Of a stretch of DNA of 50,631 bases, positions 25,947-35,418 are shown piece by piece (position 1 is the stretch's first letter; every line of letters starts with the position of its first letter). The notes beneath the pieces are model-generated. The model was given only the letters and a program-made list of their open reading frames with translations. It ran no database searches and was not told where the DNA came from. Made by a program: the position numbers and the translations under genes. The DNA lies in assembly GCA_011620275.1 (NCBI GenBank), contig WOZK01000013.1:1-50631 (forward strand), in the 5' to 3' direction. The stretch comes from Candidatus Omnitrophota bacterium (GTDB lineage Bacteria > Omnitrophota > Gorgyraeia > Gygaellales > Profunditerraquicolaceae).

Positions 25947-27538
25947 TGAACTGGAAAAAACCTTCGGGTTCTCTGGGGATATATTTCGGCGGTCAGGTCG
26001 TCAATGCCGTTGAAGTGGACAACAAGAAGGTAGTCACTTCAATAAGTATCCCCATGAAGGTCCCTGTCGCCGCCGACTCCCAGGAAAAGAATAAAGAAGA
26101 AGCCGCGCTTCTGGCGCTGCTGACGAGCGAATTCAAAAAAATAAAGTCGCCTTCCACCTCCGCCGTGCTCTCCCTGCCCGGCAAAGATTTCATTATCCGC
26201 ACCTTTGAACTGCCGGTCATGCCACAGGATGAGCTCAACAGCGCCGTCGCTTTCGAGGCCAAGAAATACATCCCCTTCAAACTCGAGGAGTTGATGTTCG
26301 ATTTTCACGTTCAGCTTGACAGGATCAACCGCAGGAATATGGTCCTGTTCGCCGCCATAAAGCGCGACGTGTTCACCAGATACCAGTTCCTTCTTAACCA
26401 GTCCGGCATAAAAATTGGCGCCGTGGAGTATTCCGCTTTCAGCGTGTTGAGATTGTTGAACCTTTTACGCGTGAACGACAGGGGTATCATAGGCCTTTTT
26501 AACGTGGATCTGAGCGCGGAAGACGAGGTGGATTTCCTGGTGCTGGATAACGGGTATCCATTGTTCAGCCGCGATATCCCGCTTACCATGCGCGGCGGAG
26601 CGGATGTCTCCAGGCAGGAGAACGGGAACAGCGAGCAGTTGATAGAAAAATTCAAAACGGAAATACGGATATCCGTCGATTATTACCAGAGAAAATTCCC
26701 CCTAAAGCGTATAGAAAAGGTCTATTTTATTTCCGGCAGCAATTACCGTCCGATGCTCGAAGAATTCGTTAAGGATCTCGGTTATCCTTTGGATTTTATA
26801 GACGTCACCAGATACGCCGCTGAGATAGGCACGGTCTTGAACCTGGGGCTGTTGAGGAGTTACGGCGCGGCGTTATCGGGCATCTTGAAGACCAACTTCA
26901 AACTTGACGTGGTAAATCCGCGGCAGAGGATTATGTCCGTGAAGAAACCTCACGGCAAGGGAGGGGGAGCCGCCGGGGTCGGGAACCTTGCCGCCGACAT
27001 CAAGATCAATCCCAAGACGGTGGTCGTGGGGGTATTGATCTGCGCCCTCGCTTTTCTTATAGGATTATACCGTCTCAAACCGGTGGAACAGGAATTTGCC
27101 AATATCATCAGTATGCGGCCTTCCGTGACTTCCGTTTCCGTGGATCTCAGCCCGGACGAGTTGACTACCATAAACGATTCCTATAGAAAAAGGCTCAAGG
27201 ATCTCGAGGCGCTGATAAAGAAACAGCTTTATATAACCGGACTGCTCGACGGTATACCTCGCTCGCTGCCGGACGGCGTATGGCTCAAGGAGTTGATTTT
27301 CAAAAAAGACGATACGAACGCCGAACTGCTTTTGCGCGGGATAGCTTACGCGGGCGATAACGAGACGGAAATGAACCTGGTGAATTCTTTTCTCAATAAT
27401 CTGCGGGGGCTTCCGGTGTTCGGCGATTACTTCAAGGATATGAGCATCACTTCGGTCGAACAGAACAAGACCGGCAGCTCGATGATGACCGATTTCGAGA
27501 TAAACTGCAAGGGCGTAAAATCGCAGGTGGCTAAATGA
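25946..27538 (+). CDS. pilM: PilM-like ATPase with PilN/GspL-like C-terminal membrane region
   Basis: N-terminal SLGIYFGGQVVNAVEVD, FELPVMPQDELNSAVAFEAKKYIPF; C-terminal TM VVVGVLICALAFLIGLY then PilN-like ITGLLDGIPRSLPDGVWLKELIF. Confidence 0.85.
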   Translation: MNWKKPSGSLGIYFGGQVVNAVEVDNKKVVTSISIPMKVPVAADSQEKNKEEAALLALLTSEFKKIKSPSTSAVLSLPGKDFIIRTFELPVMPQDELNSAVAFEAKKYIPFKLEELMFDFHVQLDRINRRNMVLFAAIKRDVFTRYQFLLNQSGIKIGAVEYSAFSVLRLLNLLRVNDRGIIGLFNVDLSAEDEVDFLVLDNGYPLFSRDIPLTMRGGADVSRQENGNSEQLIEKFKTEIRISVDYYQRKFPLKRIEKVYFISGSNYRPMLEEFVKDLGYPLDFIDVTRYAAEIGTVLNLGLLRSYGAALSGILKTNFKLDVVNPRQRIMSVKKPHGKGGGAAGVGNLAADIKINPKTVVVGVLICALAFLIGLYRLKPVEQEFANIISMRPSVTSVSVDLSPDELTTINDSYRKRLKDLEALIKKQLYITGLLDGIPRSLPDGVWLKELIFKKDDTNAELLLRGIAYAGDNETEMNLVNSFLNNLRGLPVFGDYFKDMSITSVEQNKTGSSMMTDFEINCKGVKSQVAK

Positions 27539-28104
27539 ATACTTTAAATATGGCGGAACTTCTGCAAAAGCACAAAAGCAAAGTGATCAACGCCGCCGTG
27601 CTGTTCTTCGCGTTGATAGTGGCCAACAACGTGTACGGCATTTACGCCAAGAAAATCGAGGCGCTGAAGATCCAGAAAGAGAACGAGATAAAGAAAAACG
27701 AGATCCTTACCGCTATCAGTCAGTCGGAGAAGAAGATAAACGCGTATAAGCAGCTCATCAATGCCAAGGATCTCAACGCGGTGCTGAATAGCATCAGCAA
27801 TCTTGCCAAGGATTTCTCGGTCTCCATCATTTCCGTGAGACCCCGCGGCGATGTGGATTATTCCGCATACACGCGGTATGGCTACGAGCTGACCGTCCTT
27901 GCCAGGGATTATCATTCTTTAGGCAAGTTTATCAGCAAGCTGGAGGAATCTCCGGAGATTTTCATGGTTTATACTCTTTCCATCCAGCCCGCCGACAAGC
28001 AGCAGGATGCCCGGAACGAAGAGGGCGGGAGCGAAGAGCAGGGCAGAAGGCTGAAAGCGGAGCTTGTAATCAACACGGTCTGGGTTAAGAATCTGCAGAA
28101 ATGA
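27535..28104 (+). CDS. pilO: PilO-like type IV pilus assembly protein
   Basis: Single N-terminal TM, coiled-coil, VLNSISNLAKDFSVSIISVRP and YELTVLARDYHSLGKFISKLEESPEIF. Confidence 0.8.
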   Translation: MNTLNMAELLQKHKSKVINAAVLFFALIVANNVYGIYAKKIEALKIQKENEIKKNEILTAISQSEKKINAYKQLINAKDLNAVLNSISNLAKDFSVSIISVRPRGDVDYSAYTRYGYELTVLARDYHSLGKFISKLEESPEIFMVYTLSIQPADKQQDARNEEGGSEEQGRRLKAELVINTVWVKNLQK

Positions 28105-28197
28105 AGCTCCGCCGGATATCCTTGGATTGCGTGGCGGCAGATTACGAACGGATTATCGAACGGTTTCGGCGCGTAAACGGGAGAACGGGAAAAACGA

Positions 28198-28686
28198 ATG
28201 ACTGTAAGAAGAAAGATAAGGATAATATCACCGGCGATTCCGGTTTATCTGGCATTCGGCTGTGCGGTCTGTTTTGCCGTGCCCGGGGGAGCGGAGAGCG
28301 CTTTTTCTTCCAGCCCCGCCGATGCGGAAGCAGGTAAGCAATCCTTGGTCCCGGCGCGCCCGGAAGTTAAATATAAAGCCGAAGGATTGAAGGACCCGTT
28401 CAAAGGCGTAGAGCAAAAGGCCGTCACTCCGCAGGGCGCTTTTGACCAAACCCAGCAGGCCAAGCCTCTGCCTCCGATGACCGTGAACGGCCTGATCTGG
28501 GGCGGCGCTTTCCCGCAGGCTATCGTCAACAACAGAGTCGTCAAGATAGGCGATATGCTGGATTCCGAAGTGAAGGTGGTGGACATAACGAGAGAAGGCG
28601 TGGTCGTTTTCTTTGATTATAAAAATTATAGTCTTCCTCCTCCTGCAGTAGTTACTAATTCACAGGGGAGCGGTTCTACAAAATGA
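28198..28686 (+). CDS. PilP-like protein
   Basis: Signal segment, YKAEGLKDPFKG, LPPMTVNGLIWGGAFPQAIVNNRVVKIGDML pattern; position between pilO and the secretin. Confidence 0.68.
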   Translation: MTVRRKIRIISPAIPVYLAFGCAVCFAVPGGAESAFSSSPADAEAGKQSLVPARPEVKYKAEGLKDPFKGVEQKAVTPQGAFDQTQQAKPLPPMTVNGLIWGGAFPQAIVNNRVVKIGDMLDSEVKVVDITREGVVVFFDYKNYSLPPPAVVTNSQGSGSTK

Positions 28687-28702
28687 TAGGAGGGTAATCC
28701 AG

Positions 28703-30307
28703 ATGGGGAGAATCATCGTTTTCTGTTTTCCGGCATTATTTTCTCTCCTGTTCGTTTGTAACTCCGTTTCTTTCGCCGCCGACTCGGACGGCGCCGACGT
28801 CCAGCAGCAGTCCGGCGAAGGCGGACAGCAGAACCTTACCATATCGATGGACCTGCAGGACGCGAACCTGAAAGACGTGCTGAAGATATTCTCCATGCAG
28901 TCCGGCATGAACTTCATATCCTCCGAGGTTGTCCAGGACAGAAAGATAACCCTTTATCTCGATAAGGTCCCGGTGCAGGACGCCATGAACAAGATTTTCA
29001 AGGCCAACAACCTTTCTTATGAATACGACAGGAGCGCCAATCTGTTCATCGTCAAGGATTGGGGGAAACCGAGCCTGGAGACGGTAACGAAAGTGTTCTA
29101 TCTCAAATATGCCACGGTGGGGCTCTCCGTGATGCGCAGCGAAATAGACGACATAATGGAGGATACCGGCGTGGACAGTTCGTCCGGATCGGGAGGCGGC
29201 TCTTCCGAGAGTTCCCGCGAGAACGCGGCCAAGGAAGGCGGCATAACCAACGCGGTCAAGAAACTGCTTTCCGAACACGGTTCCATCGTGGAGGATTACC
29301 GCACGAACAGCCTGATAATCACCGATATCCCGAGCCGTATGCAGACGATAGCGCAGACGGTCGCTTCACTCGACGTCCCGGCCCCGCAGGTGCTGATAGA
29401 GGTCGAGATGCTAGACGTCAGCAAGAATACCGTGGATAAAATGGGATTTAATTTCGGCACCAATCCTTTTACCTTGATTATCCCTTCCTCAGGGCCCACT
29501 AAGTTCTTTATGGGGAATCTGGCTAACCGTGGCGCGGGTATAAGTTCTCCGCTGGACGGCTCTGATATTATTTCTACGGCAGGGGATGGCGTTCCTATTT
29601 CAGCCGGTTCCGTTATCTTCGGCCGGACATATTCGCAGTTGCTGGATTATCTGCGCACGCAGACCGACACGAAATACCTTGCCAGGCCGAGGATAATTAC
29701 GTTAAACAACGAAACCGCAGAGATACAGATAAGCAGCAATGAATCCATAGGAGTGACCGGGACTTCTTCCAGTTCTTCCGGCGGGACCACTACCGAATCG
29801 ACCGGAGACCCGGAGAGGACCAAGACAGGAGTTTCCCTGAGGGTCACGCCTCAGATCAACATCGACACGGGGGAGATCACCATGTTCCTGTATCCGAAAG
29901 TCACGGAAGCCGCTACCGGCAATCCCCTGATCGTGGCAGGCAAGACTTATCAGTTCCGCGATCCGGAAGAGCGCTCCACCAAGACCACCGTGCGCGTCAA
30001 GGACGGGGAGACCGTGGTTATCGGCGGTCTGATCAGGAGCGAGTTCAACCAGTCCAACTCTTCGCTCCCGTTCTTCTCCGATATACCGATCATCGGGGCT
30101 TTCTTCAGGCATAAGGACAAGACAAAGGACAAAGATCGGGAACTGCTTGTTTTTATCACTCCGCACATACTTAAAGAAGCTACTGTGGAATTCTCCCAGA
30201 TTAATAAAGCGGTCCTGCCGGACAGGGAACAGAATACCGCTGCCGGGTATAACCGGCAGTCCGCGGTAAATTCGAGTCTGAACGCGTTTGATAACAACAG
30301 CCGGTAA
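28703..30307 (+). CDS. pilQ: Secretin (PilQ/GspD family)
   Basis: DANLKDVLKIFSMQSGMNFI, APQVLIEVEMLDVSKN, KTTVRVKDGETVVIGGLIRSE, PFFSDIPIIGAFFRHKDKTKDKDRELLVFITPHIL. Confidence 0.95.
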   Translation: MGRIIVFCFPALFSLLFVCNSVSFAADSDGADVQQQSGEGGQQNLTISMDLQDANLKDVLKIFSMQSGMNFISSEVVQDRKITLYLDKVPVQDAMNKIFKANNLSYEYDRSANLFIVKDWGKPSLETVTKVFYLKYATVGLSVMRSEIDDIMEDTGVDSSSGSGGGSSESSRENAAKEGGITNAVKKLLSEHGSIVEDYRTNSLIITDIPSRMQTIAQTVASLDVPAPQVLIEVEMLDVSKNTVDKMGFNFGTNPFTLIIPSSGPTKFFMGNLANRGAGISSPLDGSDIISTAGDGVPISAGSVIFGRTYSQLLDYLRTQTDTKYLARPRIITLNNETAEIQISSNESIGVTGTSSSSSGGTTTESTGDPERTKTGVSLRVTPQINIDTGEITMFLYPKVTEAATGNPLIVAGKTYQFRDPEERSTKTTVRVKDGETVVIGGLIRSEFNQSNSSLPFFSDIPIIGAFFRHKDKTKDKDRELLVFITPHILKEATVEFSQINKAVLPDREQNTAAGYNRQSAVNSSLNAFDNNSR

Positions 30308-30316
30308 TCGTATATA

Positions 30317-32044
30317 ATGCTAAAGGAAAAATATTTAAGGTTTGGCGAGCTGCTCGTCAAAGAAGGGCTCATCAATACCAATCAACTGGAAAAGGCCATC
30401 AGCGTCCAGAAGCAGCAGGGTGGACGCCTGGGGGAGATTCTGGTTGAAATGGGTTTCATAAAAGAAGAGGACATGATGAAGGTCCTCGGTAAGCAGGCCG
30501 GCGTGCCGTATTTCGCCCTCGGCACCGGGCTGCTGCATCCGGCGGCGGGGCAGGGGCTGGAGAAGATAATCGCCAGAGATTTTGCCCTAAAGAACTGCGT
30601 CCTGCCTCTTTCTCTCACTCTCAATTCTCTTTCGGTGGCTATGAGCGATGTCACCGACATCATTCTGCTGGACAACATCAAAAAACTGACCGGCTACGAG
30701 GTTAAACCGGTGCTGGCTACGAGGTCCGACATCGTCAGGGCCATAGAAGAGTTCTATGGCAAAAACGCCTATTTAAAAGAGGCGATCGAAAGTTCATATT
30801 CCGTGATGTCATCCGACAGCCTGATGGAGGATGCGGCCGGTTCAGCCGGAGATGATGAGTTGAGCCTTGACCGTCTGATCGCCAGGGCTGAAGAGGCCCC
30901 GGTAGTAAAACTCGTTGACTTGATCATCAGGCAGGCTATAGAGGAACACGCTTCCGATATCCATATCGAGCCTTTCAAGGACAGATTGAGCCTCAGGTAC
31001 AGGATAGACGGCAAGCTTTACGAGATCCCGCCTCCGGCAAAGCATCTTCATTTGGCGATCGCGTCGCGCGTGAAAATATTGAGCAAGCTGGACATAGCGG
31101 AAAAACGCCTGCCCCAGGACGGGGCTTTTATGGTCAAGGTAAACAATAAACCCATAGACCTGCGCGTTTCCACCGTCCCTACGATATACGGGGAAAAAGT
31201 GGTCATGCGAATACTTGACCGTTCCAGCGTGGTGCTCGACCTGGCTCAGCTTGGTTTCGGCGGCGCGCAGCTGGAGATTATCCGTAAAGTAGTGCAGATG
31301 CCTTACGGGCTGATATTCCTGGCCGGACCCACGGGAAGCGGAAAGACCACTACCCTTTACGCCATACTCAGCGAGATAAAAAGCCCTTCCAAGAATATCG
31401 TGACGGTCGAGGATCCCGTGGAATACAAGCTTGACGGGATCAATCAGGTTCAGATCAAGCCGGATATAGGGTTGACGTTCGCGGCCGCCCTGCGCAGTTT
31501 CCTGCGTCAGGATCCGGACGTGATGCTCGTCGGCGAGGTGCGCGACCTCGAGACCGCGCAGATTTGCATACGTTCGGCGCTTACCGGGCACCTTGTGCTG
31601 AGTACGGTGCACACAAACGACGCTCCTTCCGCGGTGACGAGGCTGGCGGATATGGGGATTGAGACTTACATGATCGCGCCTTCGCTTCTGATGGTGGTAG
31701 CGCAGCGTCTCATCCGCAAACTTTGCCCGGAATGCAAGGAAGCTTATGAGCCTTCTCCGGAGCAGATCCGGGATTTCAAGCTCAATGCGGGCCTGATCTA
31801 CCGCGCCAAGGGCTGCGCGAAATGCAACCAGATAGGATATAAAGGCAGGTTGTGCATATCGGAAATACTTGTCGTCAATGAGGAGATCCGGGAATTGATC
31901 AATCAGAAGGCTTCATTCCAGAAAATAAGGGAGGCCGCGCGTGCCAACGGCATGCTGACTCTTTACGACTCCGTAATGAGAAAGGTAGAGGATGGGACTA
32001 CCAGTCTTGAGGAAGCGTTAAGCGTGACCATAGGAGTGGAATAA
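30317..32044 (+). CDS. pilB: Type IV pilus/type II secretion assembly ATPase (PilB/GspE)
   Basis: GLIFLAGPTGSGKTTTLYAIL Walker A, TVEDPVEYKLDGINQVQI, LRQDPDVMLVGEVRDLETAQICIRSALTGHLVLSTVHTNDA, CPECKE...CNQIGYKG zinc motif. Confidence 0.97.
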   Translation: MLKEKYLRFGELLVKEGLINTNQLEKAISVQKQQGGRLGEILVEMGFIKEEDMMKVLGKQAGVPYFALGTGLLHPAAGQGLEKIIARDFALKNCVLPLSLTLNSLSVAMSDVTDIILLDNIKKLTGYEVKPVLATRSDIVRAIEEFYGKNAYLKEAIESSYSVMSSDSLMEDAAGSAGDDELSLDRLIARAEEAPVVKLVDLIIRQAIEEHASDIHIEPFKDRLSLRYRIDGKLYEIPPPAKHLHLAIASRVKILSKLDIAEKRLPQDGAFMVKVNNKPIDLRVSTVPTIYGEKVVMRILDRSSVVLDLAQLGFGGAQLEIIRKVVQMPYGLIFLAGPTGSGKTTTLYAILSEIKSPSKNIVTVEDPVEYKLDGINQVQIKPDIGLTFAAALRSFLRQDPDVMLVGEVRDLETAQICIRSALTGHLVLSTVHTNDAPSAVTRLADMGIETYMIAPSLLMVVAQRLIRKLCPECKEAYEPSPEQIRDFKLNAGLIYRAKGCAKCNQIGYKGRLCISEILVVNEEIRELINQKASFQKIREAARANGMLTLYDSVMRKVEDGTTSLEEALSVTIGVE

Positions 32045-33285
32045 TGGCTGTATTCTCTTACTTAGCCCGCGATCGCGAAGGGAAGAAAATCGCGGGAACA
32101 GAAGAAGCCGCCAGCCAGGAGGATTTGATAAACCGGCTGCAGTCGCGTGATCTTATAGTTATCCAGGTGGATACGCAGACTCACGCCGAGGCCGCTGCCA
32201 TGAAACAGGCCGGTCCCTCTACCGGCGCCCGTTCGAAACCGAAACATTACGGAGTAACCGCGGACGATCTCGTGCTTTTCTGCCGGCAGCTGGCTACCTT
32301 GTTGGGGGCCGGTATTACCATTTTGAAGAGCCTGGAGGTTATCTCGCTCCAGGTTTCCAGCCGCAAGCTATATAATGTGTTGAAGACCTTGAAAAAAAAC
32401 ATGGAAGCCGGCTTGAGTTTCCATGAAGCGATGAGCAAACATCCGGACGTCTTCTCCGATCTCTGGATCAATCTTGTCGAAAGCGGCGAAGCCTCCGGTA
32501 ACCTGGCGGCTATTCTTAACAGGCTTGCTGCCTACCTGGAAAAGAACGCGGTTTTCAAGAGGAAGATCATTTCTGCCCTTGTGTATCCCATAATACTAAT
32601 GCTGGCCTCTACCGGGGCCCTTCTTTTTCTTACAATCAAGATCATTCCTACTTTTGCCCAGCTTTTTGCCGGGTTCAACATAACGCTTCCGTCGTTGACC
32701 ATAGCCTTGATCTCCGTCAGCGATTTTATCCGGAAATACATGGTGTTGATCGTGGTCGCCATAGTTGTGGGCATTTATGTTTTGAAGAACTATCTGAAGA
32801 CGCGGGAAGGCAGACGCTTCTTCGAGGAATTCATTTTCAAACTTCCGCTGGCCGGAGAATTTTTCCGGGCCATAGTAATAGAGAGATTTTCTTCCGAGAT
32901 GTCCACGCTCATTGAAAGCGGCGTGCCGATACTGTATGCTCTCGAGATAGCGGAGCACAGCGTGGGGAATATCGTGATGGGGGGGATAATCAGGAATATC
33001 AAAGAGGACGTCCGCGTGGGGAAAAATTTGCATACTCCTTTGGAAAATAGCGGTTTTTTCGAGCCGATGGTGGTGCAGATGGTCACCATCGGAGAAGAGA
33101 TCGGGGAACTGTCGCAGATGTTCAAGAAGATAAATATTTTTTATCAGGACTACGTGGATACTTTTTTGACGAGGTTTACCGCTATGTTCGAGCCGATAAT
33201 CCTGATATTCATGGGCGTGGTCATCGGCATTATGGTCATCGGTATGTTCCTGCCCATATTCCAGATAAGCAAGATAAGCGGGTAG
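32044..33285 (+). CDS. pilC: Type IV pilus/type II secretion inner-membrane platform protein (PilC/GspF)
   Basis: VTADDLVLFCRQLATLLGAGITILKSLE, FSSEMSTLIESGVPILYALEIAE, GEEIGELSQMFKKIN motifs. Confidence 0.96.
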   Translation: MAVFSYLARDREGKKIAGTEEAASQEDLINRLQSRDLIVIQVDTQTHAEAAAMKQAGPSTGARSKPKHYGVTADDLVLFCRQLATLLGAGITILKSLEVISLQVSSRKLYNVLKTLKKNMEAGLSFHEAMSKHPDVFSDLWINLVESGEASGNLAAILNRLAAYLEKNAVFKRKIISALVYPIILMLASTGALLFLTIKIIPTFAQLFAGFNITLPSLTIALISVSDFIRKYMVLIVVAIVVGIYVLKNYLKTREGRRFFEEFIFKLPLAGEFFRAIVIERFSSEMSTLIESGVPILYALEIAEHSVGNIVMGGIIRNIKEDVRVGKNLHTPLENSGFFEPMVVQMVTIGEEIGELSQMFKKINIFYQDYVDTFLTRFTAMFEPIILIFMGVVIGIMVIGMFLPIFQISKISG

Positions 33286-33326
33286 GACTTTAACCCGGGT
33301 TTAACTTTAGAATAGGAGGGTTTATC

Positions 33327-33707
33327 ATGAAAAAAGGTTTTACGCTTTTGGAGCTTATTGTCGTAATTATTATCCTGGGTATACTTGCCACTCTCGGATT
33401 TTCACAATACATGAAGATGGTGGAGAAAGGCCGCAGCGCGGAAGCCAGAATGGTCCTCGGTCAGATCCGCACGGCGCAGGAAACTTACAAGCTTGAACAG
33501 GGGTCGTACGCATCGGCCCTCGGCGATCTTCCTGTCGAAGCCCCTGCTACCTGCACGACAACGCATTATTTCAGTTACGCCGCAGGGTCCACGATCGGTA
33601 CGGCGACCCGTTGCACTAGCGGCGGCAAGACCCCGCAGGGCAGCGCCTACAGCATCACTTTGAATTATTCCAGCGGAGTATGGAGCGGAACTGCCGGGTA
33701 TTATTAA
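33327..33707 (+). CDS. Type IV pilin/pseudopilin, duplicate copy 1
   Basis: MKKGFTLLELIVVIIILGILATLG prepilin signal; 126 aa with C-terminal Cys pair. Confidence 0.96.
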   Translation: MKKGFTLLELIVVIIILGILATLGFSQYMKMVEKGRSAEARMVLGQIRTAQETYKLEQGSYASALGDLPVEAPATCTTTHYFSYAAGSTIGTATRCTSGGKTPQGSAYSITLNYSSGVWSGTAGYY

Positions 33708-33740
33708 TCCCCGGATAGTGCCACAATTCTGAAATAATGA

Positions 33741-33768
33741 TTGACAGCGAATCCCTGTGAGCTATAAT
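33741..33768 (+). promoter_or_regulatory. Strong consensus sigma70 promoter before pilin copy 2
   Basis: TTGACA (33741-33746), 16-nt spacer, TATAAT (33763-33768). Confidence 0.75.
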
Positions 33769-33806
33769 ACAGCAAGTGTGAACAGGAAACTCACAAAGGA
33801 GGGGGT

Positions 33807-34187
33807 ATGAAAAAGGGTTTTACGCTTCTGGAACTTATTGTCGTAATTATCATCCTGGGTATACTTGCTACTCTCGGATTTTCACAATACATGAAGATGG
33901 TAGAGAAAGGCCGCAGCGCGGAAGCCAGAATGGTCCTCGGTCAGATCCGCACGGCGCAGGAAACTTACAAGCTTGAACAGGGGTCGTACGCATCGGCCCT
34001 CGGCGATCTTCCTGTCGAAGCCCCTGCTACCTGCACGACAACGCATTATTTCAGTTACGCCGCAGGGTCCACGATCGGTACGGCGACCCGTTGCACTAGC
34101 GGCGGCAAGACCCCGCAGGGCAGCGCCTACAGCATCACTTTGAATTATTCCAGCGGAGTATGGGGCGGAACTGCCGGATACTATTAA
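33807..34187 (+). CDS. Type IV pilin/pseudopilin, duplicate copy 2
   Basis: Differs from copy 1 by one residue (S to G); SD AAAGGAGGGGG. Confidence 0.96.
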   Translation: MKKGFTLLELIVVIIILGILATLGFSQYMKMVEKGRSAEARMVLGQIRTAQETYKLEQGSYASALGDLPVEAPATCTTTHYFSYAAGSTIGTATRCTSGGKTPQGSAYSITLNYSSGVWGGTAGYY

Positions 34188-34230
34188 TCGAAAGCCCGAC
34201 CTTCTAATGGGAAAAGTCGTTTGATTTACG

Positions 34231-34269
34231 GCGGCCCCTTTTTCTTCAAGAAAAAGGGGCCGCTTTTTT
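34231..34269 (+). terminator. Rho-independent terminator after pilin copy 2
   Basis: Perfect 16-bp inverted repeat GCGGCCCCTTTTTCTT / AAGAAAAAGGGGCCGC then TTTTTT. Confidence 0.95.
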
Positions 34270-34317
34270 GTCAGACCACCGGGCGGAAAGATATGATCTC
34301 CGTGTTTTAACACTTTT

Positions 34318-34430
34318 ACGCAGAAATCTCCGGTTTCAACCGGGGGTTGAATGTTTTGCCTGTTTTTATAAAAGACATACTTGCGCGTCCGATAAAGTAA
34401 GATATTACGGAATTTAGAGGCCCTCTCGGC
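34318..34430 (+). repeat. Intergenic repeat family C copy 2
   Basis: CCTGTTTttatAAAAGACATaCTTGCGCgTccGATAAAGtAAG aligns with 16703-16826. Confidence 0.6.
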
Positions 34431-34463
34431 AAAGCCTTTCTCATCCATAAGAAAGACAAGGAA

Positions 34464-34865
34464 ATGCGCCCTATCGTGCATCAAAAAAACGGTTTTACAC
34501 TGCTGGAATTGATCGTGGTTATCATTATTCTCGGCATACTTGCTTCCATAGGTTTCATCCAGTTTATGAAGACGATCGAAAAGGCCAGGACTGCGGAGGC
34601 GAGAAACATCCTGGGGGCCATACGTTCCGCGCAGGAAAGTTACAGGTTGGAGCACGGCTCCTACGCCTCCGAGAGCAGCTTTATAGAAGTGAATTTTCCT
34701 GTTGCTTGTACCGCCTCACATTTCTTTTCTTATTCGCTGGCAGCCGGTTCGGCCTCGGCGGTGAGATGCACTTCCGGCGGAAAACATCCCGATGTCCCTT
34801 CGGCATATACCATTACTTTGAGCTATTCCGACGGCGCATGGAGCGGAGCAGCCGGCTATTATTAG
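34464..34865 (+). CDS. Type IV pilin/pseudopilin, diverged third paralog
   Basis: NGFTLLELIVVIIILGILASIGF; C-terminal RCTSGGK...YTITLSYSDGAWSGAAGYY parallels the duplicated pilins. Confidence 0.92.
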   Translation: MRPIVHQKNGFTLLELIVVIIILGILASIGFIQFMKTIEKARTAEARNILGAIRSAQESYRLEHGSYASESSFIEVNFPVACTASHFFSYSLAAGSASAVRCTSGGKHPDVPSAYTITLSYSDGAWSGAAGYY

Positions 34866-34880
34866 AGGAAGACAATTAAA

Positions 34881-34909
34881 TTGACAAGCCCCCGGCGGAC
34901 GGCTATACT
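34881..34909 (+). promoter_or_regulatory. Consensus promoter upstream of the fourth prepilin
   Basis: TTGACA (34881-34886), 17-nt spacer, TATACT (34904-34909). Confidence 0.7.
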
Positions 34910-34931
34910 TTATATGAAAGGGAGGCTTTAT

Positions 34932-35351
34932 ATGCTTTCGATGCGTCGGAAGATGACGACGGCGTTCACTGCGCTCGAGTTGCTGGTCGTAATTATTATT
35001 ATAGGCATTCTGGCGGCTTTAAGCCTGCCGAACCTGCGGAAAATGAAGGAGAAGAGCTACGACAATGAGGCGAAAGCCACCCTCAAACTTATCCAGGCCG
35101 CGGAAAAGATATACTATATGCAGAACGGCTTCTATTATCCGAATTCCGGTACGGTAACCCATGGTTTATTGAATACCTATCTTAAAGTGTTCTTGCCTAC
35201 CTCAAGCCATGTGAATTGGAATTATTCCACCCAAGCCGGCACAGGCACTGCCACCGCGTCGCGCTCCCCATCCGGAAGAAGCTGGTCTATAGCCATAACA
35301 GCGGAGGAACCAACATGTACCCCCAAGGCAGGGGATACTTGTATTCCTTAA
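34932..35351 (+). CDS. Prepilin-like protein
   Basis: MTTAFTALELLVVIIIIGILAALSLPNLRKMKEKSYDNEAKATLKLIQAAEKIYY. ORF-track start 34881 is the -35 hexamer, so start moved to ATG 34932 after GGGAGG. Confidence 0.88.
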   Translation: MLSMRRKMTTAFTALELLVVIIIIGILAALSLPNLRKMKEKSYDNEAKATLKLIQAAEKIYYMQNGFYYPNSGTVTHGLLNTYLKVFLPTSSHVNWNYSTQAGTGTATASRSPSGRSWSIAITAEEPTCTPKAGDTCIP

Positions 35352-35418
35352 AAGCCTTTTCTCGGGAAGAGGATCTTTGGGCGCCCCGGACAAGGGCGCC
35401 GTTTATTGCGGAGACGTC

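Noticed and set aside
33289-33304. TTTAACCCGGGTTTAA near-palindrome before pilin copy 1
   Set aside because: Short, close to chance in this sequence, and no promoter hexamers at suitable spacing; could be a remnant hairpin but not supported.
34881-34931. TTG start at 34881 for the fourth prepilin as given in the ORF track
   Set aside because: That TTG is the -35 hexamer of a TTGACA-N17-TATACT promoter; ATG 34932 with GGGAGG gives a proper short prepilin leader.
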